This document shows positions 1-9,309 of a stretch of 64,000 nt of DNA, piece after piece. The stretch covers positions 1 to 64,000 of the forward strand of contig OY282363.1 of assembly GCA_958295695.1 (NCBI GenBank). The letters run 5' to 3'. The position numbers and the translations under genes were made by a program. The DNA comes from an uncultured Alphaproteobacteria bacterium. Lineage in GTDB: Bacteria; Pseudomonadota; Alphaproteobacteria; SP197. Position 1 is the stretch's first letter; each line of letters opens with the position of its first letter. The notes beneath the pieces were generated by a model, which saw only the letters and a list, made by a program, of their open reading frames with translations, made no database searches and was not told the origin of the DNA.

Positions 1-539
1 GGGTCGGCGCTCATGTCGGCGAAGATCGCCAGGAACACGCTGTTGTACATCTCGTCGATCGCCTCGTCCTGGCGCCAGACCCTCTGGGCCAGGTCGGCGT
101 CGCCGTCGCGGAACGCATCCATCACGTCGGTCGTCATGGCGTGCACGGCGTTGCCGAGCCTCTTGAGCGCCTCGCGCTGCGGCACGCGCTCGGCGTCCTC
201 GATCACCAGGCCGCGCTTGGCGATGTTGGCCGCCAGATCGCCCATCCGCTCCAGATCGGAGGCCACCTTCAGCGCCGTCTTGATCCGGCGCAGGTCCTCG
301 GCCATCGGCTGGCGCAGGGCGATCATGCGCGTGACCAGTTCGTCGACGTCGCGTTCGTGCCGGTCGACCTTGCCGTCGAGGCCGACGATGCGGCGCGCGA
401 GCTCGTGGTCGCCCTCGACCAGCGCCTTGACCGCGTTGCGGAGCTGGTCCTCGACCAGGCCGCCCATCGCCAGGATATGGCGGTCGAGGTCCTCGAGTTC
501 CGAATCGTAGGAGCGGACGGTGTGCTGGGCGGTGGTCAT
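1..539 (-). CDS. phoU: Phosphate transport regulator PhoU (3' end cut by window edge)
   Basis: About 179 N-terminal residues are visible and the gene runs off the left edge. The protein is all-helical and shows the first PhoU repeat, with the conserved stretch DLERMGDLAANIAKR and the start of the second repeat. PhoU is a cytoplasmic protein that couples the PstSCAB transporter to the PhoR sensor kinase and keeps the Pho regulon off when phosphate is plentiful; this role is family knowledge. The start is the ATG at 539, just behind pstB with a 26-base gap, so it is the last visible gene of a pstS-pstC-pstA-pstB-phoU operon. phoB would be expected next, outside the window. Confidence 0.93.
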   Translation of the reverse strand, partial: MTTAQHTVRSYDSELEDLDRHILAMGGLVEDQLRNAVKALVEGDHELARRIVGLDGKVDRHERDVDELVTRMIALRQPMAEDLRRIKTALKVASDLERMGDLAANIAKRGLVIEDAERVPQREALKRLGNAVHAMTTDVMDAFRDGDADLAQRVWRQDEAIDEMYNSVFLAIFADMSAD

Positions 540-565
540 GCCGCGGGGCGCCTCTCGGGTGGGAA

Positions 566-1423
566 TCAGCCGAAACGGCCGGTGATGTAGTCCTCGGTCA
601 TCGCGTGCCTCGGGCTCTGGAAGACCTCGGCGGTGCCGTCGACCTCGATCAGGCGTCCCAGATGGAAGAACGCCGTGTACTGGGAAACGCGGGCCGCCTG
701 CTGCAGATTGTGGGTCACGATGACGATCGTGTAGTTCTCGCGCAACTCGTCGATCAGCTCCTCGATGCGCGCGGTCGAGATCGGATCGAGCGCCGAGCAG
801 GGCTCGTCCATCAGGATCACCTCGGGGCTCACCGCGATGGTCCGCGCGATGCACAGGCGCTGCTGCTGGCCGCCGGACAGGCCGGTCGCCACCCCGTCGA
901 GCCGGCCGGAGACCTCGTCCCAGAGGCCGGCGCGGCGCAGGCTGCGCTCGACGATGGCGTCGAGCTCGGCCCTGTTGCCGGCCAGGCCGTGGATGCGCGG
1001 GCCGTAGGCCACGTTGTCGTAGACCGACTTCGGGAACGGGTTGGGTTTCTGGAACACCATGCCGACGCGGGCGCGCAGCTGCACGACATCGACCGACCTG
1101 TCGTTGATGTCGGCGCCGTCGAGCCCGACGCGGCCTTCGATCCGGACGGTGTCGATCGTGTCGTTCATGCGGTTCAGGCACTTCAGGAGCGTGGTCTTGC
1201 CGCAGCCCGAGGGCCCGATGAAGGCGGTCACCCGGTTTAGCGGAATGTCGAGATTGATGCCCGTCAGCGCCTGCTTGTCGCCGTACCAGAGCTTGAGGCC
1301 GCGCGTCCGCATCTTGACCGGCGCGTCGAGCTTCGGGAGGTCCTCGACCGCGATCGTCACCGCGTCCTCGTAGGCGGCGGTCCGCGCGGTCCCGGCCGGA
1401 GCGGCTTCGGTTGTCGCTACCAT
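566..1423 (-). CDS. pstB: Phosphate ABC transporter ATPase PstB
   Basis: A 285-residue ABC ATPase with Walker [10 protein letters not shown] at residues 70-78, signature LSGGQQQR at 182-189 and Walker B ending in MDEP at 205-208. The Cys in the P-loop, the NRMND stretch after it and the KPNPFPKS motif after the Q-loop are typical of PstB. It hydrolyses ATP on the inner face of the membrane to drive phosphate import through PstC and PstA. The ATG at 1423 is chosen because the alignment to the family begins soon after; the reading frame stays open far upstream, but that part lies inside pstA. The first 7 bases overlap the end of pstA, so translation is probably coupled. Confidence 0.96.
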   Translation of the reverse strand: MVATTEAAPAGTARTAAYEDAVTIAVEDLPKLDAPVKMRTRGLKLWYGDKQALTGINLDIPLNRVTAFIGPSGCGKTTLLKCLNRMNDTIDTVRIEGRVGLDGADINDRSVDVVQLRARVGMVFQKPNPFPKSVYDNVAYGPRIHGLAGNRAELDAIVERSLRRAGLWDEVSGRLDGVATGLSGGQQQRLCIARTIAVSPEVILMDEPCSALDPISTARIEELIDELRENYTIVIVTHNLQQAARVSQYTAFFHLGRLIEVDGTAEVFQSPRHAMTEDYITGRFG

Positions 1424-2703
1424 CGGATCTCGAACCTTTGCCTGAGGTAGACCGCGACGCCGTTCATCGCGACCAGGAACGCCAGCAGGACCACGATGGC
1501 CGCCGACGTCTTTTCGACGAACCCGCGCTCGGGACTGTCGGCCCAGAGATAGATCTGGACGGGAAGCGCCGTGGCCGCGTCCATCGGGCCGGAGGGCAGG
1601 TCCACGATGAAGGCGACCATGCCGATCATCAGGAGCGGCGCCGATTCGCCGAGCGCCTGGGCCATGCCGACGATCGCGCCCGTGAGCAGGCGGGGCAGAG
1701 CCAGCGGCAGGACATGGTGCGACACGACCTGCGCCGGCGAGGCGCCGAGGCCCAGCGCGGCCTCGCGGATGGAGGGCGGCACGCCCTTGAGCGCGGCGCG
1801 GGTGGCGATGACGATCGTCGGCAGCGTCATGAGCGCCAGGGTCAGGCCGCCGACGACCGGCGCCGAACGCGGCAGGTGCATGACGTTCAGGAAGACGGCC
1901 AGACCGAGAAGGCCGAACACGATCGACGGCACGGCGGCGAGGTTGTTGATGTTGACCTCGATGACATCGACCCACTTCTTCCTCGGCGCGAACTCCTCGA
2001 GGAACACGGCGGCCGCGACCCCGGTGGGGAACGAGACGAGGAACGTCACCAGCAGCATCCAGAACGAGCCGAGCACGGCGCCGCCGATGCCGGCGAGCTC
2101 CGGCTCGCGCGAGTCTCCGGTGGTGAAGAAGTCCCAGTTGAAGGTCGCGCGGATGTCGCCCGCGGCCTCCAGCCTGTCGACGAAGCCGATGGTCCGGTCG
2201 TCGGTCCGGCGCCGGTCCTCGGGCAGGCCGCGGTCGACATGGCCCTTGACCAGCATGTCGATGTCGGACGCCGCCGGAACCCAGATCTCCACGGCCTTGC
2301 CGACCAGCGAAGGATCCTCCGCGACCGCGTCGCGGACCGCGACGAAGCCGCCGTTGGAGACGAGTCCCAGAAGCGCGCGCATGTCGTCGCGTTCGGTCGC
2401 CTCGGGGATGACCTTCCGCAGGGCTTCGACGACGATCGGGCGGAAGCCGCCGCCGGCCGGGTCTCCGGCGTCGACATGCCGTTCGGAATAGGTGACGTCG
2501 AGCCTGATCTCGGTCGTGACGAATCCGGACCAGCCCTTGGCGACGATGCCGCCGATGAAGCCGACCAGGAAGAGCGCCATCAGCCCCAGCGCGCCCAGCG
2601 AAACGGCCTTGAACCGGAACTCGCGGGCGTAGCGCCGGCGCAGCCGCCGTTGCGCCGCGGCGCCCATGTGCAGCGATGTCGGGGCCCCCGCCATGTCAGT
2701 CAT
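1417..2703 (-). CDS. pstA: Phosphate ABC transporter permease PstA (long form)
   Basis: An integral membrane permease of 428 residues. After one N-terminal membrane segment (residues about 32-50) there is a soluble stretch of about 130 residues, then the usual five-helix permease core. The core carries the EAA-type loop [15 protein letters not shown] and the segment [11 protein letters not shown]. With PstC it forms the membrane channel for phosphate. The long soluble insert is common in alphaproteobacterial PstA and absent from the short E. coli-like form. Start and stop overlap the neighbours: the ATG at 2703 lies inside the pstC stop region and the stop lies inside the pstB start. Such overlaps indicate one transcript with coupled translation. 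Confidence 0.94.
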   Translation of the reverse strand: MTDMAGAPTSLHMGAAAQRRLRRRYAREFRFKAVSLGALGLMALFLVGFIGGIVAKGWSGFVTTEIRLDVTYSERHVDAGDPAGGGFRPIVVEALRKVIPEATERDDMRALLGLVSNGGFVAVRDAVAEDPSLVGKAVEIWVPAASDIDMLVKGHVDRGLPEDRRRTDDRTIGFVDRLEAAGDIRATFNWDFFTTGDSREPELAGIGGAVLGSFWMLLVTFLVSFPTGVAAAVFLEEFAPRKKWVDVIEVNINNLAAVPSIVFGLLGLAVFLNVMHLPRSAPVVGGLTLALMTLPTIVIATRAALKGVPPSIREAALGLGASPAQVVSHHVLPLALPRLLTGAIVGMAQALGESAPLLMIGMVAFIVDLPSGPMDAATALPVQIYLWADSPERGFVEKTSAAIVVLLAFLVAMNGVAVYLRQRFEIRW

Positions 2704-4078
2704 ACTCTTCCCGGTACTTCCGGACGGCCCGCAGCGCCATCACGTTGAGGCCCAGGGTGATGACGAAGAGCGCCAGCCCCAGGGCGAAGGCCGCGAGCGT
2801 CTTGGCGCTGTCGAACTCCTGGTCGCCCACGAGCAGCGTGACGATCTGAACGGTCACGGTCGTGACGGCCTCGAGGGGGTTGGCGGTGAGATTGGCGGCG
2901 AGACCCGCGGCCATTACCACGATCATGGTTTCGCCGATGGCGCGGCTGACCGCGAGCAGCAGGCCGGCGACGATGCCCGGCAGCGCCGCGGGCAGGATCA
3001 CGCGGGCGACGGTTTCCTGCCTGGTCGCGCCGAGGCCGAGCGACGCGTCGCGCAGCGACTGGGGCACGGCGGCGAGCGCGTCGTCTGTCAGCGACGAGAC
3101 GAAGGGAACGATCATGACGCCCATGACCGCGCCGGCGGCGAGCGCGCTTTCGGACGCGACCGAAAGACCGAGGCCGGCGCCCGCGTCGCGCAGCAGCGGC
3201 GCCACCACCAGGGCCGCGAAGAAGCCGTAGACCACGGTCGGGACGCCCGCGAGGATCTCGAGCATCGGCTTGGCGACCGCGCGGAACCCCGGATGCGCGT
3301 AGTCGGCGAGATAGATCGCCGAGAGCAGGCCGATGGGCCCGGCGACCAGCATGGCGATCGCGCTGACCATCAGGGTGCCGGCGAAGAGCGGGACCGCGCC
3401 GAACGCGCCGGACGAGCCGACCTGGTCCTCGCGCAGGGCGATCTGCGGGCTCCACCGCAGGCCGAACAGGAAATCGAGGATCGGCACCTTGTCGAAGAAA
3501 CGGATCGATTCGAACAGCACCGAGAACACGATGCCCACGGTGGTCAGGATCGAGATCGCCGCCGCGACCAGAAGCGCGGCCAGCAGGACCCGCTCGACCG
3601 GCTGCCGGGCGTGGTGGGCCGGGGCGATCCTGCGGAACGCGAGGCCGAAGCCGACCAGGCCGAGCGCGAAGGCGCCGGCGAAACCGATCCAGTGTTCCAG
3701 GGCGCGAAGCGAGGCGAACCTTTCGGCCGCCGCCTCGAGGTCCGGCGTGATCTCGATCACGGGCGCGCCGCCCCGGGCCAGGGTTTCCGCGTCGGCCAGG
3801 AAGCGGGTCAGGACCGGAGCCGATGCGTCCCGCAGGTCCTGGGGCAGGGAGGCGACGACCGAGGACGCGACGAGGCGGTCGCCGATCGCCAGCGCCGCGA
3901 CCCACAGGGCGATGGCGGGCAAGCCGCAGGCCAACGCGACATACCAGCCGTGATGGACCGGACGCGAATGGAGCGAGGCGGGCCGGCCGGCGGCGAGCCC
4001 GATGGCGCGGCCGCGCCCCATGAAGAAACCGGCCGCCGCGAGGACGAGGAGAATGACGGTGAAGACGGTCACGTTCAC
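2696..4078 (-). CDS. pstC: Phosphate ABC transporter permease PstC (long form)
   Basis: A permease of 460 residues with an N-terminal membrane segment, a second near residue 50, a soluble segment rich in charged residues and the C-terminal permease core. The core includes RDASLGLGATRQETV (the EAA loop that docks with PstB) and SRAIGETMIVVMAAG, a PstC hallmark. Together with PstA it forms the phosphate channel in the inner membrane. It lies 100 bases after pstS, and a G/C-rich hairpin in that gap probably lets PstS be made in excess over the permeases. Like PstA it is the long form seen in alphaproteobacteria. Confidence 0.94.
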   Translation of the reverse strand: MNVTVFTVILLVLAAAGFFMGRGRAIGLAAGRPASLHSRPVHHGWYVALACGLPAIALWVAALAIGDRLVASSVVASLPQDLRDASAPVLTRFLADAETLARGGAPVIEITPDLEAAAERFASLRALEHWIGFAGAFALGLVGFGLAFRRIAPAHHARQPVERVLLAALLVAAAISILTTVGIVFSVLFESIRFFDKVPILDFLFGLRWSPQIALREDQVGSSGAFGAVPLFAGTLMVSAIAMLVAGPIGLLSAIYLADYAHPGFRAVAKPMLEILAGVPTVVYGFFAALVVAPLLRDAGAGLGLSVASESALAAGAVMGVMIVPFVSSLTDDALAAVPQSLRDASLGLGATRQETVARVILPAALPGIVAGLLLAVSRAIGETMIVVMAAGLAANLTANPLEAVTTVTVQIVTLLVGDQEFDSAKTLAAFALGLALFVITLGLNVMALRAVRKYREEYD

Positions 4079-4139
4079 GGGCGCGCCGGGGGCTGTGGGC
4101 TTCGGACTCCGGCGGCCCGGAAGGACGGCCGGAAAAGGC

Positions 4140-4170
4140 GCCGGGGGCCGGCTCGCGGCCGGACCCCGGC
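4140..4170 (-). other. Hairpin between pstS and pstC
   Basis: An inverted repeat with outer arms GCCGGGG and CCCCGGC and an inner CCGG/CCGG pair, interrupted by one mismatch. It lies just after the pstS stop codon. There is no T-run, so it is unlikely to be a full terminator. In transporter operons such hairpins often protect the binding-protein message or slow read-through, which is the inferred role here. Confidence 0.5.
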
Positions 4171-4178
4171 GGCGACGG

Positions 4179-5234
4179 TTACATCGACCGCGGGCTCAGC
4201 GGAACGGCGCTGTTGGCCCGGTCGGCCATCGCGGAGCGGTCGGCGTCGGGCAACGGGATCAGGCCCTTGTCGGCGAGGTAGCCGAACGGACCCCAGGCGT
4301 CCTCGCCGGTGAACTCGGCCACATACTCCCGGATGCCGGGAACGACGCCGATGTGGGCGTTCTTGACGTAGAAGTAGAGCGAACGCGAGACCGGATAGAC
4401 GCCGGCGGCGATGTTGTCGAAGGTGGGATCGACGCCGCCGATCTTCGATCCCTGGATCTTGTCCTTGTTTCGGTCGAGGAACGAGAAACCGAAGATGCCG
4501 AAGGCGTCGGGATCGGCCTCGAGCTTCCGGACGATCAGGTTGTCGTTCTCGCCGGCCTCGACGAAGGCGCCGTCCTCGCGGATCGAGGCGCAGATCCGGT
4601 CGTAACGGTCCTCGTCGGACTCCTCGATCGCGGCGACCGCCTCGAAGCGCCCGCAGCCCTCCTCCATCACCAGTTCGACGAAGGCGTCGCGGGTGCCCGA
4701 GGTCGGCGGCGGGCCCATGACCCGGATCGCCACGGCGGGAAGCCGCGGGTCGATCTCGCTCCATGTCGCGTAGGGGTTGGCGACGATGGCGCCGTCCGGA
4801 TCCGGCACTTCGGCCGCGAGCGCGAGCCACAGGGCCGGGATGTCGATCGCGAGCCGGTCCGACGAACGCGCGTTGCCCAGAACGATGCCGTCGTAGCCGA
4901 TCTTGACCTCGACGATCTCGGTGACGCCGTTCCCGGCGCAGCGCTCGATCTCGCTCGTCTCGATGCGGCGCGAGGCGTTCGCGACGTCCGGATGCTCGAC
5001 GCCGATACCGGCGCAGAACAGCTTGAGGCCGCCGCCCGAACCGGTCGCCTCGACGACGGGCGTGGGGAAGTCGCTGGTCCGGCCGAACTGCTCGGCGACC
5101 GCGGCGGAGAACGGGAACACGGTCGACGAACCGACGATGCGGATCGTGTCGCGCGTGTCCTGGCCGGCGGCGCCGCCGGCCAGGGCGACCGCCGCGGCGG
5201 TCGCCAGCCCCAGGCTCTTGAGTTCAGACTTCAT
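4179..5234 (-). CDS. pstS: Phosphate-binding protein PstS
   Basis: A 351-residue exported protein with an N-terminal signal peptide of about 24 residues (MKSELKSLGLATAAAVALAG), then the family motif IRIVGSSTVFPFS that binds phosphate through backbone and serine contacts. Further family stretches are ATGSGGGLKLFCAG and GTRDAFVE. It captures phosphate in the periplasm and hands it to PstC and PstA. The ATG at 5234 is preceded by GGAGG at a good distance; upstream codons in frame do not encode a signal peptide. The gene is first in the pst operon and sits directly behind a Pho box, so PhoB control under phosphate limitation is expected. Confidence 0.96.
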   Translation of the reverse strand: MKSELKSLGLATAAAVALAGGAAGQDTRDTIRIVGSSTVFPFSAAVAEQFGRTSDFPTPVVEATGSGGGLKLFCAGIGVEHPDVANASRRIETSEIERCAGNGVTEIVEVKIGYDGIVLGNARSSDRLAIDIPALWLALAAEVPDPDGAIVANPYATWSEIDPRLPAVAIRVMGPPPTSGTRDAFVELVMEEGCGRFEAVAAIEESDEDRYDRICASIREDGAFVEAGENDNLIVRKLEADPDAFGIFGFSFLDRNKDKIQGSKIGGVDPTFDNIAAGVYPVSRSLYFYVKNAHIGVVPGIREYVAEFTGEDAWGPFGYLADKGLIPLPDADRSAMADRANSAVPLSPRSM

Positions 5235-5334
5235 GCCACCTCCGGGAAAGGTTGGGATTCCGCGCTCGCGCCGGCCCCTCCGGCGCGAGCGCGGGCGGCC
5301 CACGAAGGCCGTTTGAACGATTTACTACGCCGAT

Positions 5335-5374
5335 GCGACAGATTTACTACGCCGATGTGACAGTTGCGTGACAG
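5335..5374 (-). promoter_or_regulatory. Pho box (PhoB binding site) of the pst operon
   Basis: Read toward pstS, the sequence is CTGTCAC-GCAA-CTGTCAC (5374 down to 5357), two direct 7-mers with 11-base period, as in the PhoB consensus CTGTCAT-N4-CTGTCAT. A third unit, CTGTCGC, lies exactly 22 bases further (5341-5335), two helical turns away. It arises from a 22-base tandem duplication (5319-5340 and 5341-5362, one mismatch). A TAGTAAAT stretch follows each copy and could serve as the -10 element. The box lies 100-140 bases before pstS and between pstS and the divergent metY-like gene. Confidence 0.85.
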
Positions 5375-5541
5375 ACCGGACGGTCGCGGGGATAACCGCG
5401 GAAGCCGGAAGGACCGCCGCGCAAGCCGGGCCGCGGAGCGCGGCGAAATCCGCGCGGCCCGCGGATTCGCGCGGCCGGGCGCGCCTTCCACCCGGTCGCG
5501 TTCCGCTCTAGGGTCCGCCGTCCTTCGACGGGAGCGAACCC

Positions 5542-6837
5542 ATGGCGGGCCCGAAGTATGTCGGTTTCGACACCCTGACGCTGCACGGCGGGCAGCAGCC
5601 CGATCCGGCGACCGGCGCCCGGGCGGTCCCGATCTACCAGTCCACGTCCTATGTCTTTCCCGACACCGACTTCGCCGCCGCGCTCTACAACCTCGAGCGG
5701 CCCGGCCATATCTACACGCGCATCTCGAACCCGACCGTGGCGGTGCTGGAGGAACGCATCGCGGGCCTCGAGGGAGGCGTCGGGGCGGTCTGCACCGCGA
5801 GCGGCATGGCGGCGATGCACCTCGGCATCGTCACCCTGATGGGTCAGGGCGGGCACATCGTGTCGTCGGGCTCGCTCTACGGCGGCTCCAACTACATGCT
5901 CCGATACACCCTGCCCCGCTTCGGCATCGCCGCCACGCTGGTCGACCCGCGCGATCCGGCGGCCTTCCGCGAGGCGATCCGGCCCGAGACCCGCCTGCTC
6001 TACGGCGAGACGCTGGGCAATCCCGGCCTGGAGGTGATGGACGTCCCGGCCATCGCCGACGTCGCCCACGAGGCGGGCCTGCCGCTGATGATCGACAACA
6101 CCTTCGCCACGCCCTACCTGTTCCGGCCGTTCGACCACGGCGCCGACATCGTCATGCATTCGGCCACCAAGTTCATGGGCGGCCACGGCGTGGCGATCGG
6201 CGGCGCCTTGGTCGACGGCGGCGCGTTCGACTGGGAGGCCTCGGGCAGGTTCCCGACCCTGACCGAACCCTATGACGGCTACCACGGACTCGACTTCGCC
6301 GAGGAGTTCGGGCCCGGCGCGATGATCATGCGGGCCCGGGCCGAGGGCATGCGCGACTTCGGCGCCTGCATGAGCCCGGCCAACGCCTTCTACCTGCTGC
6401 AGGGCCTCGAGACCCTGCCCCTGCGCATGGCCCGCCACGTCGCGAACGCCCAGGCCGTCGCCGAGTTCCTCGCCGGCCACGAGGCGGTCGAGAGCGTCGG
6501 CTATCCGGGCCTGCCCGACCATCCCGACCACGACCTCGCCAAGCGCCTCCTGCCGCACGGCGCGGGCGCTATCTTCAGCTTCGAGATCGAGGGCGGCCGC
6601 AAGGCCGGCGCCAGGTTCATCGAGGCGCTGCAACTCTTCTCGCACCTCGCCAACGTGGGCGACGCCAAGTCGCTCGTGATCCATCCCGGATCGACGACCC
6701 ACCAGCAGGTCGAGGCCGAGGCGCTCAGGGCCGCCGGCATTTCCGAGGGCCTGATCCGGCTCTCGATCGGGCTGGAGGATGTCGACGACCTCAAGGACGA
6801 TCTCAACCGCGGCCTGCGCGCCGCCATGAAGGCGTGA
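5542..6837 (+). CDS. metY: O-acetylhomoserine sulfhydrylase (Cys/Met metabolism PLP enzyme)
   Basis: A 431-residue fold-type I PLP enzyme. The PLP-binding lysine is K210 in [11 protein letters not shown]; the substrate and cofactor motifs YTRISNPT (58-65) and IDNTFATPY (184-192) are intact, and the N-terminus [10 protein letters not shown] is typical of the MetY branch. MetY forms homocysteine from O-acetyl-L-homoserine and sulfide, allowing direct sulfhydrylation in methionine synthesis. Length fits MetY (about 430) rather than the shorter cystathionine gamma-synthase/lyase group (about 390), but relatives using O-succinylhomoserine cannot be excluded. The ATG has GGGAGCG upstream. The alpha/beta hydrolase follows after 4 bases, so the two form an operon. 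It is divergent from pstS. Confidence 0.88.
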   Translation: MAGPKYVGFDTLTLHGGQQPDPATGARAVPIYQSTSYVFPDTDFAAALYNLERPGHIYTRISNPTVAVLEERIAGLEGGVGAVCTASGMAAMHLGIVTLMGQGGHIVSSGSLYGGSNYMLRYTLPRFGIAATLVDPRDPAAFREAIRPETRLLYGETLGNPGLEVMDVPAIADVAHEAGLPLMIDNTFATPYLFRPFDHGADIVMHSATKFMGGHGVAIGGALVDGGAFDWEASGRFPTLTEPYDGYHGLDFAEEFGPGAMIMRARAEGMRDFGACMSPANAFYLLQGLETLPLRMARHVANAQAVAEFLAGHEAVESVGYPGLPDHPDHDLAKRLLPHGAGAIFSFEIEGGRKAGARFIEALQLFSHLANVGDAKSLVIHPGSTTHQQVEAEALRAAGISEGLIRLSIGLEDVDDLKDDLNRGLRAAMKA

Positions 6838-6841
6838 TCCC

Positions 6842-7639
6842 ATGGCGCTGGAACTCTCCGTCGACGGCCGCAAGGTCTTCGCCGCCACGGGCGGCAAGGC
6901 TTTCGATCCGGCGCTGCCGACCGTCGTCTTCATTCATGGCGCGTCGATGAACCGCACCGTCTGGTCGGCCCAGGCCCGCTACTTCGCCCATCGCGGCCGC
7001 GGCGTGCTGGCTCCCGACCTGCCCGGGCACGGCAACTCGGAAGGCGGCCTCCTGCCGACCGTCGGGGATATCGCCGACTGGATCGCCCGGCTGATGGACG
7101 CGGCCGGCGTCGACAGCGCGGCGCTGGCCGGCCATTCCATGGGCTCGCTTCCCGTGCTGGAGGCGGCGGCGCGCCATCCGGAGCGAATCGAACGCATCGC
7201 GCTCCTGGGCGCGAGCGCGCCGATGCCGGTGGCCGCAGCGCTGCTCGGCGCCGCCGAGGCCAACGATCGCGCGGCCTATGACATGGTGACCGTCTGGGGC
7301 CACAGCAAACGCGCCCAGATCGGCGGCGGCGCCGCGCCCGGCATGTGGGTGACCGGCGGCGGCCTGCGCCTGCTGGAACGCGGCGGCGACGGCGTGCTCC
7401 ACAACGACATGAAGGCCTGCGACGACTACGCCGCCGGCCTCGAGGCGGCCGCCAGGGTCCGCTGCCCCGCCACGCTGATCCTGGGCGACGGCGACACGAT
7501 GACCCCGCCGCGCAACGCGAAAGCCCTCATGGAGAGCCTGCCCGGGGCCAGGACGATCACGATCGAGGGCTGCGGCCACATGATGATGTCCGAACGGCCC
7601 AACGAGACCCTCGACGCCCTGATCGAGGCCCTGGGCTGA
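6842..7639 (+). CDS. Alpha/beta hydrolase
   Basis: A 265-residue single-domain alpha/beta hydrolase. The oxyanion motif VVFIHGASMN is at 28-37, the nucleophile elbow GHSMG has Ser99, an acidic residue is in LGDGDTM, and the base is probably His246 in GCGHMMM. There is no signal peptide, so it is cytoplasmic. Such enzymes cleave esters, C-C bonds or related groups; the substrate cannot be read from the sequence. It begins 4 bases after the O-acetylhomoserine sulfhydrylase gene and must share its transcript. It is not the homoserine acetyltransferase MetX, which is longer and carries other motifs. Confidence 0.85.
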   Translation: MALELSVDGRKVFAATGGKAFDPALPTVVFIHGASMNRTVWSAQARYFAHRGRGVLAPDLPGHGNSEGGLLPTVGDIADWIARLMDAAGVDSAALAGHSMGSLPVLEAAARHPERIERIALLGASAPMPVAAALLGAAEANDRAAYDMVTVWGHSKRAQIGGGAAPGMWVTGGGLRLLERGGDGVLHNDMKACDDYAAGLEAAARVRCPATLILGDGDTMTPPRNAKALMESLPGARTITIEGCGHMMMSERPNETLDALIEALG

Positions 7640-7981
7640 GGCGTCGGGATGGGCCTTGCCGCGGCCGTCTTCCCGACCCCGGGAATCACGGTCGTCGGAT
7701 TCGGACCGATGCCGCTCGGCGACGTTCCGAACCCGGGCCACACGAAGCATCGGCGCGAACGCGCCGACATCGTCCGGCCGGTCTTCTGGATGAGCATGGC
7801 GGAGGTCGTGGCCCTCGGCGCCGCGCCGAGGGCCACCGGCGGCCCGTTCGCCCCGTTCTCCCGAAACGGCGGGCGCGGCGAGCCGCGAGGAGGCCGGCGT
7901 CGCCATGCCGGAGGCGGGCGGCGACGCCTATGACGCCCCCGCCGCGGCGGGGAACGAAGTCCCGCCGACATCTTGAAATCG
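7640..7981. other. Gap without a recognisable gene
   Basis: About 340 bases between the hydrolase and the tRNA. An open frame for 94 residues (7649-7933) exists, but it has no clear ribosome-binding site, ends in a low-complexity Gly/Arg-rich tail and resembles nothing I recognise. I see no terminator with a T-run. It may hold the shared downstream regions of the hydrolase operon and the oppositely directed tRNA. Confidence 0.5.
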
Positions 7982-8058
7982 TGGCGCGCCCGGCAGGATT
8001 CGAACCTGCGACCCCAGGATTAGGAATCCTGTGCTCTATCCGGCTGAGCTACGGGCGC
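7982..8058 (-). tRNA. tRNA-Arg (anticodon CCT)
   Basis: A 77-base cloverleaf on the minus strand. The acceptor arms are GCGCCCG and CGGGCGC, followed by discriminator G and an encoded CCA. The D-arm contains AGCTCAGCCGGATAGAGC, the anticodon loop TTCCTAA gives anticodon CCT, and the T-loop is GGTTCGAATCC. It reads the rare AGG arginine codon. An IS481-like element begins about 60 bases further on the plus-strand side. Confidence 0.97.
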
Positions 8059-8116
8059 GGCACCGCTCGCGCGGACGGCCGGGACATACCAGAATCGCGG
8101 CGGCGGCGCCACTGAC

Positions 8117-9246
8117 CTAGTTCAGACACATGTGAGACACGGCCCTTGTGTAAGGGCGGGGGTCTCCGACGCTGTTGGTGTCGAACAGACAGCGTGAAGG
8201 AGAACCCCCATGCAGACCTTCGGCCTGCCCCGGCAGATTACACGAGGAGCCGCCCTGGCGTCGCGCCTGTGCGGCAAGGAGCGAAGCGACGAAGCGCACA
8301 GGCGCGACGCCCTTGAGCGCTGGCGCCAAGCCCGGGCCGACGGCCTGACCGCACGAGCGGCCGCCAACGCCGTCGGCGTTCCGAGATCGACCCTCTACCG
8401 ATGGCGGAGGCTGGCGGACCGCAACCGCCTCAAGCCGTGCTCGCGACGCCCGCACACCCCGCGCCGGCCCGCCCGGTCGGCGGCGCTGGTGACGGCCGTC
8501 CGGGAGACACGCGCCGACTACCCGATGTGGGGCAAGGCCAAGATCGCCGTCCTGCTGCGGCGCCACGGGCACGCGGCAAGCGAGAGCACCACGGGCCGCA
8601 TCCTCAAGACCCTGATGGAGCGCGGCGCGGTCACCCCGGTCCCGAGCTTGCGCCGCAACGGACCGCGCGCCGCCCAGCGCCTCAGGCCTCACGCCAGACG
8701 CCTGCCCAGGGGTCGCAAGCCCACAAGTCCCGGCGAGATCGTCCAACTCGACACCCTTACCGTCTCGTCACACCCCGCCCGGCCCACCATCAAGCAGTTC
8801 ACCGCCCATGACCCCGTCGCAAAGTGGACCTGCGCCCAGGCCTGGAGACGCGCAACCGCACACAACGCCAAGCGCTTCCTCGACAAGCTCCAGGCCGACA
8901 TGCCCTTCCCCATCGAAGCCATCCAGGTCGATGGAGGCTCCGAGTTCAAGACCGACTTCGAGACCGAATGCCAGCGCCGCGGCATCGACCTGTTCGAACT
9001 CCCGCCCCGCTCGCCCAAGCTCAACGGTCACGTCGAGCGCAACAACGGCGCATGGCGATACGAGTTCTACGCCTCATGGAACCTGCCCAACGACGACCTC
9101 GACGACATCAACCGATGGATCGACGCCTTCGCCGACGAGTTCAACACCTTCAGACCACACCAGGCCCTTGGCGGACACACCCCCGCCCAGTACCTTCACT
9201 CACTGACAGCCAAAGAGACCCCCGTGTCTCATATGTCCTGAACCAG
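8117..9246 (+). mobile_element. IS481-like insertion sequence
   Basis: A complete-looking element of about 1.13 kb with one transposase gene. The ends are imperfect inverted repeats: the left end begins CTAGTTCAGACACATGTGAG and the right end, read inward, begins CTGGTTCAGGACATATGAG, and both continue with ACACGG. The transposase stop codon lies inside the right repeat. The flanks share only GAC (8114-8116 and 9247-9249), too short to be a firm target duplication, so the exact borders are uncertain by a few bases. The element sits between tRNA-Arg and a small EamA gene. Confidence 0.75.
8210..9241 (+). CDS. IS481-family transposase
   Basis: A 343-residue DDE transposase. Residues about 40-70 form a helix-turn-helix (TARAAANAVGVPRSTLYRWR) for binding the element ends. 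The integrase core has Asp181 (VQLDTLTV), Asp241 (IQVDGGSEF) and Glu276 (NGHVERNN). The last two are separated by 34 residues, as expected for this family. The PPRSPKLNGHVERNN block is characteristic of IS481/IS3-type integrase cores. The ATG is preceded by GAAGGAGA. The frame is intact with no premature stop, so the element may be active. The stop codon overlaps the right terminal repeat. Confidence 0.9.
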   Translation: MQTFGLPRQITRGAALASRLCGKERSDEAHRRDALERWRQARADGLTARAAANAVGVPRSTLYRWRRLADRNRLKPCSRRPHTPRRPARSAALVTAVRETRADYPMWGKAKIAVLLRRHGHAASESTTGRILKTLMERGAVTPVPSLRRNGPRAAQRLRPHARRLPRGRKPTSPGEIVQLDTLTVSSHPARPTIKQFTAHDPVAKWTCAQAWRRATAHNAKRFLDKLQADMPFPIEAIQVDGGSEFKTDFETECQRRGIDLFELPPRSPKLNGHVERNNGAWRYEFYASWNLPNDDLDDINRWIDAFADEFNTFRPHQALGGHTPAQYLHSLTAKETPVSHMS

Positions 9247-9309
9247 GACAGCCACTGGCGCGCGGCGCGGCGCCGGTCCAGGATCGCCGCGCTTGATCCG
9301 GAGTGCGTC

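Noticed and set aside
1411..4312. Very long open frames antisense to the pst genes
   Set aside because: In G+C-rich DNA the strand opposite real genes often lacks stops. These translations are rich in Arg, Asp, His and Gly without any domain, while the other strand encodes textbook PstA and PstC.
5375..5541. SAM-II or other methionine-related riboswitch before the metY-like gene
   Set aside because: I looked for the conserved SAM-II core and saw only G/C-rich hairpins without it.
7649..7933. A 94-residue open frame between the hydrolase and tRNA-Arg
   Set aside because: No good ribosome-binding site, low-complexity end, no family resemblance, and equally open frames on the other strand.
7982..9246. 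A genomic island inserted at the tRNA-Arg gene
   Set aside because: No integrase, no repeat of the tRNA end and no foreign composition; only a single IS element lies next to it.
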